Source: an uncultured Coriobacteriaceae bacterium (GTDB lineage Bacteria > Actinomycetota > Coriobacteriia > Coriobacteriales > QAMH01). Taken from it: 5,604 nucleotides of DNA. Under the pieces are notes generated by a model. That model worked only from the letters and a program-made list of their open reading frames with translations. It was not told the DNA's origin and did no database searches. This document shows, in pieces, positions 1 through 5,604 of this stretch (position 1 is the first letter of the stretch; every line of letters begins with the position of its first letter). A program made the translations under genes and the position numbers. The stretch lies in contig CACZSV010000134.1 in assembly GCA_902783925.1 (NCBI GenBank), positions 1-5,604 of the forward strand. Direction: 5' to 3'.

Positions 1-2054
1 GCATCGGCGGGATTCATGCGTCCGGTAGGCTTGTCGCCGGAGAGCTTGGCCATGACGGGGTCGTCGGTGAACATCGACTGCATGAAGAAGCGCTGACGTC
101 CGCTGAAGAAGTGGTACTTGCCCTTGGCATCGCCGCGCTCCAAGCTCATGGGCGTGGGTGCTTCGAGCGGCTCGATGTATTGCGCCAGAGCATCGTTTAC
201 CGGGACGAGGCGCTCGGCGTAGAACTCGAGGCGCTTCGAGGGCGTGTCAAATTGCATGCCCATGAACGGATCCCAATTGACCGGCGGCGTTGCGCAACGT
301 ATGACTTTCTCTTTCTTCAGACGCTCGTAGGTGAGCGGCGGCTGGATGCCGGCGATCATCGGCCATTGGCTCTTGAGGCGGACCTCGATCCATTCCTCAG
401 CCGTCTTGTCGAAGTACTCACCGAGGCCAAGGCGCTTCGCGAGTTCGCTGTAGACGAAGGTCGGGTCTTTAGCCTCACCAACAGGCTCGATTGCCGGCTC
501 CTGCAGCACGACGTGGTTGTATGCTGCCGATGCCACAAGCTCGTAGCGCTCGAAGGGCATGCAGTCGGGGAGCACGTAGTCTGCATACTGGCCCGTGTCG
601 GTCATCCAGATATCAATGTCGACGATGAGCTCCATCTTGGGGAAGATTTCGTTGAGCCATAGACCGCGATTGGGGCAATTATGCACCGGGTTGCCTGCTA
701 TGACCCAGAACGCCTTGATGGGGTACGGGTCTTCGGACTTGACCTGCTCGATAAACTCGGCCTGGCGCATCATCTTGCCCTTGTAGTTCTCGCGGCCGAG
801 CGGCATCGTGATTTCGCGGTCGTTGAAAGACTGCGGGAAGCCGGCGGGCAACATCTCGGAGGTAACGCCCGCACCTGGGCGGCCAAGGTTGCCGGTAAGC
901 ATGCCGAGCAGGTAGAAGCTGCGGTAGCTTTCGCCCTGATTCTGGTAGCGCAGGCCGAGGGCGCCAAAGATGTAGGCAGCATCGGCTGCGACGTACTCGT
1001 CGGTAAGCTTCTCGACGATTTCGGGGGCGACTCCGGTGATTGCCTGCTGATACTCGAGCGTGTACTTGGATGCGTGCTCGCGCAGACGCGCGAAGGCAGT
1101 CTTGCAGGCAACGCCGTTGACGACGCGCTCGCCGTCGAGCTCCATATTGTCGGACGGGCTATCCTGACTTCCCATGACCATGCTCATCGGGGCGTCTGTG
1201 TCCAGATCCCAGATGACGTAGTTGCCTTCTTCATCACGCAGGAATTCGCCCGTGTCATCGCGTACGAGGAACGGCGCGACGGTATAGGCGAGAAGGAAGT
1301 CCTTCTTGTACTGCTTGCGCTGAATGATGAGGTTCACCATTGCCATGGAAAGTGCCGGGTCGCTACCGGGCTTTACCGGGATGAATTCATCAGCATAGCC
1401 GGCTGTTGCATCGAAGATGAGGCCGATGTCGATGATCTTGGCACCGCGGCTCTTGGCTTCCACAAAGTGCTTGGCAATGCGCTGCTGGTTTTCGACGGGA
1501 TTCGCGCCCCAGACGATGATGAGGTTCGAGCTGTCGAAATTTGCCGGGTCGGTGGTCATGTACTTGTAGAAGTTGCCCATGTCATAGAACGCGGCATAGA
1601 AGGGTCCGTTGTCCAGACCGTAGCCCTGAATTGGATCGGTTGCACCCCATAGACCCATAAAACGGCTTGCGAGAACAGCGGCTAGGCCCTGTGACGGCGG
1701 TACGGAGGCGACGACATCCCACATAGCCAGGCTCTCGGGGCCGTACTTGTCCTTGAGCTCGAGGAGCTTTTCGGCAATTTCGTCGAGTGCCTGATCCCAA
1801 GAGATGCGCTCCCATTTGCCTTCGCCGCGCTCGCCGACGCGCTTAAGCGGGTATTTCAGGCGCTTCTCGTTATAGGGCTGTCTGCACGACATGATGCCCT
1901 TTTGGCAGATATAGCCCTCGTTTTCTTCTGCGCCTGTGTAGCAGGCCTTTTCCGTGCGGACGATCTTGCCGTCCTTCACGATGGTCTTGAGCGCGCAGAA
2001 TTCGTGGTCGCCCCAGCCAGGGCAGCACGTGTACACGTACGATTCTTCGCTCAT
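1..2054 (-). CDS. Molybdopterin (bis-MGD) oxidoreductase, DMSO-reductase superfamily; C-terminus cut by window edge
   Basis: The frame runs unbroken from ATG at 2054 off the left edge, giving 684 residues. The start has GGAGG six bases upstream and an in-frame stop further upstream. The N-terminus is an Fe4S4-type domain (about 1-58) with C10, C11, C20 and C50, followed by a WERISWDQALDEI segment. The central molybdopterin domain shows VWGANP (182-186), a VKPGSDPALSMAM stretch, AGNPVHNCPN and a YADYVLPDCMPFERYE stretch. The C-terminal dinucleotide-binding domain begins near Y647 and is truncated, with perhaps 80-120 residues missing. No Tat or other signal peptide is present, so a cytoplasmic enzyme is expected. 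In this superfamily such enzymes do oxygen-atom transfer, hydroxylation, dehydroxylation or hydration. The opening resembles acetylene hydratase and gut catechol dehydroxylases, but the substrate cannot be named. The second cluster cysteine seems replaced by D16 (next to H17), and D148 sits where the molybdenum ligand is expected. Family assignment is firm; function is open. Confidence 0.95.
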   Translation of the reverse strand, partial: MSEESYVYTCCPGWGDHEFCALKTIVKDGKIVRTEKACYTGAEENEGYICQKGIMSCRQPYNEKRLKYPLKRVGERGEGKWERISWDQALDEIAEKLLELKDKYGPESLAMWDVVASVPPSQGLAAVLASRFMGLWGATDPIQGYGLDNGPFYAAFYDMGNFYKYMTTDPANFDSSNLIIVWGANPVENQQRIAKHFVEAKSRGAKIIDIGLIFDATAGYADEFIPVKPGSDPALSMAMVNLIIQRKQYKKDFLLAYTVAPFLVRDDTGEFLRDEEGNYVIWDLDTDAPMSMVMGSQDSPSDNMELDGERVVNGVACKTAFARLREHASKYTLEYQQAITGVAPEIVEKLTDEYVAADAAYIFGALGLRYQNQGESYRSFYLLGMLTGNLGRPGAGVTSEMLPAGFPQSFNDREITMPLGRENYKGKMMRQAEFIEQVKSEDPYPIKAFWVIAGNPVHNCPNRGLWLNEIFPKMELIVDIDIWMTDTGQYADYVLPDCMPFERYELVASAAYNHVVLQEPAIEPVGEAKDPTFVYSELAKRLGLGEYFDKTAEEWIEVRLKSQWPMIAGIQPPLTYERLKKEKVIRCATPPVNWDPFMGMQFDTPSKRLEFYAERLVPVNDALAQYIEPLEAPTPMSLERGDAKGKYHFFSGRQRFFMQSMFTDDPVMAKLSGDKPTGRMNPAD

Positions 2055-2060
2055 GCGTAT

Positions 2061-2065
2061 CCTCC
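2061..2065 (-). promoter_or_regulatory. Ribosome binding site of the molybdoenzyme gene
   Basis: The minus strand reads GGAGG six bases before ATG at 2054, inside a purine-rich tract. This fixes the start and shows that the mature N-terminus carries no export signal. Confidence 0.85.
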
Positions 2066-2089
2066 CTCTCTCTTACATTTGTGACTATT

Positions 2090-2126
2090 GGCAAGGCCGG
2101 TGTGCAATATGCGTACCGGCTTTGCC
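2090..2126. promoter_or_regulatory. Strong inverted repeat (12-bp arms) in the molybdoenzyme leader
   Basis: GGCAAGGCCGGT (2090-2101) and ACCGGCTTTGCC (2115-2126) are inverted copies matching at 11 of 12 positions, separated by 13 bases. The centre lies about 55 bases upstream of the molybdoenzyme start. No T-run follows on either strand, so it does not look like an intrinsic terminator. It could be an operator for a dimeric regulator or an RNA hairpin in the leader. The repeat is seen directly; its role is inference. Confidence 0.6.
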
Positions 2127-2147
2127 TACCCCTGAGAATATGGTAGG
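2125..2147. repeat. Second dyad overlapping the first
   Basis: CCTACC (2125-2130) and GGTAGG (2142-2147) are perfect 6-bp inverted arms around an 11-base loop. The left arm shares bases 2125-2126 with the end of the larger dyad at 2090-2126, so in RNA the two hairpins compete for those two bases. Chance occurrence cannot be excluded. Confidence 0.35.
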
Positions 2148-2161
2148 GCTGCGGGTATCAA
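2135..2161 (-). promoter_or_regulatory. Weak candidate promoter for the molybdoenzyme gene
   Basis: On the minus strand TTGATA (2161-2156) resembles a -35 box, and TATTCT (2140-2135) could be a -10 box, with a 15-base spacer. The -10 match is only four of six and the spacer is short. If correct, transcription would start just before the large dyad at 2090-2126 and carry it in the leader. Confidence 0.2.
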
Positions 2162-2173
2162 TGCGAAAGGAGC

Positions 2174-2209
2174 GGTTGCTTACCAAGATACACAACTGAT
2201 GGTTGCTTA
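2174..2209 (-). repeat. Nine-base direct repeat upstream of the molybdoenzyme gene
   Basis: TAAGCAACC occurs twice on the minus strand (2201-2209 and 2174-2182), 27 bases apart start to start. Tandem sites upstream of a promoter can be activator sites, but the match is short and the role is unproven. Confidence 0.4.
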
Positions 2210-2253
2210 TGTTTTGGATGCTTTTGCAGGATAGGCTTCGATGAGGAAGGGGA

Positions 2254-2366
2254 TTGCGAGAAAGGGGACAGACCCCAACGAAGGAGGGGACGGCAACAAA
2301 GGGGACAGACCCCTGCGAGGATAAAAGATAGGGGTCAAAGATAGGGGTCTGTCCCCTTTTTCGCGA
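2254..2366. repeat. REPIN/MITE-like element of GGGGACAGACCCC repeats
   Basis: Two direct copies of GGGGACAGACCCC (2264-2276 and 2301-2313) are followed by one inverted copy (2344-2356). The outer arms 2256-2276 and 2344-2364 are inverted and match at 20 of 21 positions, so the element can fold into one long hairpin with a 67-base loop. Inside, GATAGGGGTC is repeated (2327-2336 and 2340-2349, period 13). GGAGGGGACGG near 2283 looks like a decayed copy. From memory, this GGGGTCTGTCCCC unit recurs as a dispersed repeat in several bacterial groups, including anaerobic actinobacteria, sometimes with Y1 (RAYT-like) transposases; I could not check that here. No transposase is in the window, so it would be a non-autonomous copy. 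Confidence 0.75.
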
Positions 2367-2402
2367 CCTGCGTGTATGATTGGAGTGTCGCAAAACAGCC
2401 GA

Positions 2403-2408
2403 GAGGGG
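2403..2408 (+). promoter_or_regulatory. Ribosome binding site of the radical SAM gene
   Basis: GAGGGG lies six bases before ATG at 2415. The in-frame ATG at 2376 has no comparable site, so 2415 is preferred as the start. Confidence 0.7.
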
Positions 2409-2414
2409 CCAGCC

Positions 2415-3740
2415 ATGCATGCGTCGAGATACAACACGCTCGTTGAAAACGGAATCGAAACGCTCATCTACAACAGCGCAAACGGCGCCTTCGGCGTTCT
2501 CGGATTGCAGGCGCAAAAGGCATACGCCAAACCGATGTCGCAAGATGGTATTGCGGTACAGCTCACGGAAGCCGGCTTTCTCACAGAGCTGACAGACGAA
2601 GAAGAACTTGCCAAGGTTCGCAGCGCATTCGAAGAAGAAGCTGCAGACACCAGCACGCTCGATTTATGCATCGCGCCGACGTACGCCTGCAATTACCGTT
2701 GCCCATATTGCTACGAACAAGGTCACAACGCCATTGGCGGCGTTATGGGTGATGACGTCATAGATGCCATATACGGGTTTATAGAGAAACGTTATATCGC
2801 AAGCCCGTTCGTGCAAATGTTCGTGCAATGGTACGGAGGAGACCCGTCGCTTGCACTTTCATCCGTGGAGAAACTCTCCCAAAAGCTCATCGCATTTTGC
2901 GATAACCACGAGATACTCTACAGCGCGATGATGCTTTCGAACTGCAATCTTATCGACGCTTTTGCTGTCGAGTTACTCGTGCGTTGCCACATCACTGAAA
3001 TGTTCATCACTGTTGATGGGCCAGAGGAAGTCCATAACGTACGTCGAGTCGCTGCCGACGGATCGAATTCCTTCCAAAAACAGCTTGAAGCGGCGCGTCT
3101 CTGCAGGCAATCGGGCATTAACGTCCGTGCGAATATGAATCTCGACAAAGTGAACTTGCAATACTATCCCGAAATTGCCGCATTTCTTGAAAATGAACTG
3201 GGAATTGAGCTTACGACCACCATGCTCTGCGATTACGGTCATTTCTTTGGAACCCGCGAGTTCAAAAAGCCAGACTTCGACTTGTTCACACACGAGGAAT
3301 ACGCGCATTTCAACCACGATGCATTTGCCAAAGCCGGATTTACGGCCCGCCAGATAAGCGAGATATTCCGTCCCGTGCGGAGATTCTGCCGGGGCCAACG
3401 GCACGCTTACTATGTCATAGACGTTCGAGGCGATGTGTACAAATGCGATGGATACATTGGCGAGCAGGACCGCGTCATGTTCAATATCTTCGATGAGCCA
3501 GATGAGAGCTCCCTGCACGCTATTACCTTCGATGCTACGCGAGATGAGAAATGCAGCGCTTGCAGCATATTGCCTTTGTGCCATGGTAACTGCATTTGGG
3601 AGCGTCGTAAGACGGAGATGCCCTGTCATCCGTTGAAATACACTATCGAAGATTATCTTCGCGATTGGCGCAGCTGCTACGGCGCCTGCGACGATGCGTT
3701 CACGCTTCTCGCCGCGCCGGTCAAGCCGGCCCGACGATAG
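2415..3740 (+). CDS. Radical SAM/SPASM domain protein, probable peptide or protein modifying enzyme
   Basis: The product has 441 residues from the ATG at 2415. Residues 1-85 form a leader domain of the type seen on many SPASM peptide maturases. The radical SAM motif is C92-x3-C96-x2-C99 (ACNYRCPYCYEQG), the ligands of the SAM-cleaving 4Fe-4S cluster. The usual GGEP motif reads GGDP here (141-144). The C-terminus carries a full SPASM signature: C325-x13-G-x4-C344, then C380-x2-C383-x5-C389-x3-C393 and C404, expected to hold auxiliary FeS clusters. Two more cysteines (C421, C425) follow. Enzymes of this class make thioether, C-C or other crosslinks in ribosomal peptides, or mature sulfatases. 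No precursor peptide or sulfatase gene is visible nearby, so the substrate is unknown. The gene diverges from the molybdoenzyme gene and converges on the amidohydrolase gene with three bases between stops. By eye its codon use is less G+C-rich at third positions than the molybdoenzyme's. Confidence 0.93.
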   Translation: MHASRYNTLVENGIETLIYNSANGAFGVLGLQAQKAYAKPMSQDGIAVQLTEAGFLTELTDEEELAKVRSAFEEEAADTSTLDLCIAPTYACNYRCPYCYEQGHNAIGGVMGDDVIDAIYGFIEKRYIASPFVQMFVQWYGGDPSLALSSVEKLSQKLIAFCDNHEILYSAMMLSNCNLIDAFAVELLVRCHITEMFITVDGPEEVHNVRRVAADGSNSFQKQLEAARLCRQSGINVRANMNLDKVNLQYYPEIAAFLENELGIELTTTMLCDYGHFFGTREFKKPDFDLFTHEEYAHFNHDAFAKAGFTARQISEIFRPVRRFCRGQRHAYYVIDVRGDVYKCDGYIGEQDRVMFNIFDEPDESSLHAITFDATRDEKCSACSILPLCHGNCIWERRKTEMPCHPLKYTIEDYLRDWRSCYGACDDAFTLLAAPVKPARR

Positions 3741-3743
3741 CGC

Positions 3744-4538
3744 CTATTGTACGGTCACGCCAGCAAAGCGCTCGGCATTATGCCAAAGCAGCTGATCAAG
3801 CTCGTCTTGGGAAAAAGACATCAGACGGAAATTCTCTAATTCCGAGATAGGGCTCCACATAGGCCGATCGCTTCCGAACATGACGCGGTCGACTCCCCAC
3901 ATGCGAATAAGCTCTTCGGTATGACGCGCCCCCATGAGAGGCTGCGAACTTGAGGTGTCGATAAAGAGCTGCTCGTATGAGCCAAGATAATCGTAGCCTT
4001 GGTCGTAGATTGACCAACCGCCAAAATGCGCCGCGTCGACTACCAGATCGGGGAACGTATCGAGCACATGGGCAAGCCGCCTTGGGTGCGAATAATCATG
4101 ACGGTAATCGCCCGTATGAATGACGATTGGCAGCCTGCCGGCGATGATCTCGTAAAACTCCATGAGGCGCGGGTCATCCGTGTTGACCTGCTGCGTATCC
4201 GGATGCAGCTTGAATCCATGAAGCCCGAGCTGAATTGCACGTTCGACCTCGGCCTCCTTGTCCTCAAAATCCGGATGCATGGTTCCAAAACCTATGAACT
4301 CGGGGTGCATAGCGCACTGCTCTGCAAGAAAGCTGTTGATGCTGGTTACCGAACGCGCGGTTGTCGCAACCGAATGCACGATGAAGTGCGTGATATCGCA
4401 CTGCTCCATAGTGGCCAGAAGCTCTTCTGGCGTACCGCCATCGAACATCTTCACGCCGTAGAAATCTCCCACAGCGTGCACTGCCTTTGCAGCTATTTTG
4501 CTCGGGTATATATGTGCGTGCGCATCGATAATTGCCAT
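3744..4538 (-). CDS. Amidohydrolase family protein (Amidohydrolase_2, TIM barrel)
   Basis: A complete 264-residue cytoplasmic protein starting at ATG 4538 with GGAGG five bases upstream. Metal-binding landmarks of the family appear in order: DAHAHIY with H7 and H9, GFKLHPD with H112, VIHTGD with H141, AHFGG with H171, and FGSDRP with D224. This set fits a mononuclear metal TIM-barrel enzyme related to ACMSD and gamma-resorcylate decarboxylases and to hydrolases. It looks like a conserved 260-300-residue type found in anaerobic Firmicutes and actinobacteria, for which I know no settled substrate. It lies 99 bases downstream of the citramalate synthase gene on the same strand, so cotranscription is possible. 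A weak -10-like TACGAT at 4562-4567 could give it its own start. Its stop is three bases from that of the convergent radical SAM gene. Family call is firm; reaction unknown. Confidence 0.92.
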   Translation of the reverse strand: MAIIDAHAHIYPSKIAAKAVHAVGDFYGVKMFDGGTPEELLATMEQCDITHFIVHSVATTARSVTSINSFLAEQCAMHPEFIGFGTMHPDFEDKEAEVERAIQLGLHGFKLHPDTQQVNTDDPRLMEFYEIIAGRLPIVIHTGDYRHDYSHPRRLAHVLDTFPDLVVDAAHFGGWSIYDQGYDYLGSYEQLFIDTSSSQPLMGARHTEELIRMWGVDRVMFGSDRPMWSPISELENFRLMSFSQDELDQLLWHNAERFAGVTVQ

Positions 4539-4542
4539 GACT

Positions 4543-4548
4543 ACCTCC
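4543..4548 (-). promoter_or_regulatory. Ribosome binding site of the amidohydrolase gene
   Basis: The minus strand reads GGAGGT five to six bases before ATG at 4538, which supports that start and the short MAIIDAHAH N-terminus. Confidence 0.8.
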
Positions 4549-4553
4549 GTTGA

Positions 4554-4637
4554 GCAATCCTATCGTATTGCCTGCGTCTCGCAAAGCGAAGAGTCATCGG
4601 CTGGGCAATCGAGGTGTTAATCATGCAACCAATTGCC
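4554..4637. repeat. Alternating GCAAT/ATTGC half-sites between citramalate synthase and amidohydrolase genes
   Basis: GCAAT (4554-4558) faces ATTGCC (4567-4572), and GGCAAT (4604-4609) faces ATTGCC (4632-4637). This gives two inverted pairs in a 99-base gap. The arms are only 5-6 bases with unequal loops, so they may be chance. No T-rich intrinsic terminator is visible in this gap. Confidence 0.25.
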
Positions 4638-5604
4638 TTATCGTACTGCAATCTTGCGGAGCCCATATTCGATGGAATCGACGAGCGCATCCCAGGACGC
4701 TTCGATAATGTTTTCCGAGACCCCAACGGTTCCCCAGCTCGATTCGCCGTCGCTGCTTTCGATTGCCACGCGCGTTACCGCATCGGTGCCAAGCGATTCG
4801 TCGAGAACACGCACCTTGAAGTCCGTCAACTCGATGTTCTCGATTTCCGGATAGAACTCGGTTATCGCCATACGCAGCGCGATATCGAGCGCATTGACAG
4901 GGCCATTGCCTTCGCCCGTTGCGACAAATCGCTTATCGCCTACGTGAATCTTTATCGTGGCTTCGGTCATGACACGGCCATCCTCGCGTTTTTCGGCGAT
5001 GACGCGGAAACTTTCGAGCCTGAAATGCAGTGGAGCCATGTCTCGCTTTCGCATAAGAAGCAGCGCGAGCGATGCGTCTGCGAGCTCGAACGAGTAGCCA
5101 TCCGCCTCCATCTGCTTGATATCCGCAAGCACCTCGGCAGCTAGCTTGGCATCATCGCTCAAATCGACGCCGAGCTCGCTTGCCTTGGAAACAAGCGAAG
5201 CGCGCCCGGCCAGTTCGCTTACCACCACATGAGCGAAATTTCCCACAGCAACTGGCTCGATATGCTCATAAGCCCCGGGGAATTTCCTGTTTGCACTCGC
5301 ATGCAGTCCACCTTTATGGGCAAACGCGCTCGAACCGACATATGGATGGTGCGCGTCGAGCGCGACATTGAACAGTTCGGCAACGGCATTTGCCGTCGAA
5401 GTCAAGCGCTGCATGCGCTCGGCTCCTATGACTTCGATGCCGCATTTGAGTTCAAGATCGGGGATGATGCAGGTCAGATCTGCGTTTCCAACTCGTTCCC
5501 CATAACCGTTTATCGTTCCTTGGACCTGCGTTGCCCCGGCGCGTACCGCCTCAAGCGAGTTGGCAACGGCAAGCCCGCAGTCGTTATGGGCATGTATTGC
5601 AATA
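4638..5604 (-). CDS. cimA: Citramalate synthase (CimA type), N-terminus cut by window edge
   Basis: The visible part is the C-terminal 321 residues, with a TAA stop at 4640-4638. The family is about 530 residues, so roughly 200 are missing. It opens at the end of the HMGL-like TIM barrel with HAHNDCGLAVANS, whose two histidines bind the divalent metal, then a NGYGERVGNADL loop. Next comes HHPYVGSSAFAHKGGLHAS and a YEHIEPVAVGNFAHVVVSEL stretch, typical of TIGR00977-type citramalate synthases and different from ordinary 2-isopropylmalate synthases. The last ~140 residues are a LeuA-type allosteric dimer domain (RVLDESLGTDAVTRV, then SWGTVGVSENIIEASW). The enzyme condenses acetyl-CoA with pyruvate to (R)-citramalate, entering isoleucine synthesis without threonine, and is usually inhibited by isoleucine through this C-terminal domain. 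2-Isopropylmalate or homocitrate synthase activity is the alternative, less likely. Confidence 0.93.
   Translation of the reverse strand, partial: IAIHAHNDCGLAVANSLEAVRAGATQVQGTINGYGERVGNADLTCIIPDLELKCGIEVIGAERMQRLTSTANAVAELFNVALDAHHPYVGSSAFAHKGGLHASANRKFPGAYEHIEPVAVGNFAHVVVSELAGRASLVSKASELGVDLSDDAKLAAEVLADIKQMEADGYSFELADASLALLLMRKRDMAPLHFRLESFRVIAEKREDGRVMTEATIKIHVGDKRFVATGEGNGPVNALDIALRMAITEFYPEIENIELTDFKVRVLDESLGTDAVTRVAIESSDGESSWGTVGVSENIIEASWDALVDSIEYGLRKIAVR

Noticed and set aside
111..1652. Long plus-strand open frames (111-662 and 681-1652) opposite the molybdoenzyme
   Set aside because: They are codon-phase-aligned shadows of the real minus-strand gene, with no ribosome binding site and no recognisable protein family.
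2161..2234. Tiny plus-strand frames of 11-12 codons as possible peptide precursors
   Set aside because: They are too short, lack cysteines or repeats, and have no properly spaced ribosome binding site.
2344..2361. Intrinsic terminator (GC hairpin plus T5)
   Set aside because: The hairpin has only a 4-bp stem, no plus-strand gene ends before it, and it is part of the repeat element. A fortuitous terminator effect remains possible.
2375..2380. TATGAT as a -10 box for the radical SAM gene
   Set aside because: No acceptable -35 lies at 16-18 bases upstream; the position falls in the repeat element.
2376..2414. Upstream ATG at 2376 as the radical SAM start
   Set aside because: No ribosome binding site precedes it, while 2415 has GAGGGG at good spacing and the protein family-like sequence begins there.
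2085..2543. Minus-strand open frame of 152 codons across the intergenic region
   Set aside because: It translates the repeat element and the start of the radical SAM gene into low-complexity Ser/Pro/Arg-rich sequence and has no supporting start site.
3717..3731. GCCGG-TCAAG-CCGGC hairpin at the end of the radical SAM gene
   Set aside because: The stem is only 5 bp, lies inside the coding sequence and lacks a T-run, so it is not supported as a terminator.
4026..5144. Plus-strand open frames opposite the amidohydrolase and citramalate synthase genes
   Set aside because: They are antisense shadows of two clearly identified genes and show no domain of their own.

Overview
The window reads as part of the chromosome of an anaerobic bacterium. 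A large bis-MGD molybdenum oxidoreductase, an oxygen-sensitive radical SAM/SPASM enzyme and a citramalate synthase lie side by side, in DNA that by eye is roughly 55-60% G+C. This mix, and the style of the molybdoenzyme, fit an anaerobic actinobacterium of the Coriobacteriia/Eggerthellaceae kind. That placement is inference and not shown by any single marker.

Layout, left to right. (1) Positions 1-2054, minus strand: the first 684 residues of a molybdopterin oxidoreductase of the DMSO-reductase superfamily. It starts at 2054 behind a strong ribosome binding site and its C-terminus lies beyond base 1. (2) Positions 2055-2414: a 360-base divergent intergenic region. The half next to the molybdoenzyme gene holds a strong 12-bp dyad (2090-2126), a second dyad overlapping it by two bases (2125-2147), and a 9-base direct repeat (2174-2182 and 2201-2209). 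The half next to the radical SAM gene holds a REPIN/MITE-like repeat (about 2254-2366) built from GGGGACAGACCCC units. (3) Positions 2415-3740, plus strand: a 441-residue radical SAM/SPASM protein with complete cluster-binding motifs. No peptide substrate gene can be recognised beside it. (4) Positions 3744-4538, minus strand: a 264-residue TIM-barrel amidohydrolase (Amidohydrolase_2 type), tail to tail with the radical SAM gene with three bases between the stops. (5) Positions 4638-5604, minus strand: the C-terminal 321 residues of a citramalate synthase (CimA type), whose N-terminus lies beyond the right edge. The amidohydrolase follows it in the same direction after 99 bases.

The genes do not form one obvious pathway. 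CimA makes citramalate from pyruvate and acetyl-CoA for isoleucine synthesis. The molybdoenzyme is probably a cytoplasmic catabolic or respiratory enzyme of unknown substrate. The radical SAM protein looks like a peptide or protein modifying enzyme, and the amidohydrolase is of a conserved but functionally undefined type. The most unusual points are the molybdoenzyme's altered FeS motif and possible Asp molybdenum ligand, the overlapping dyads in its leader, the GGDP variant in the apparently orphan radical SAM protein, and the REPIN-like element. I see no tRNA, rRNA, CRISPR array, transposase gene or phage gene.
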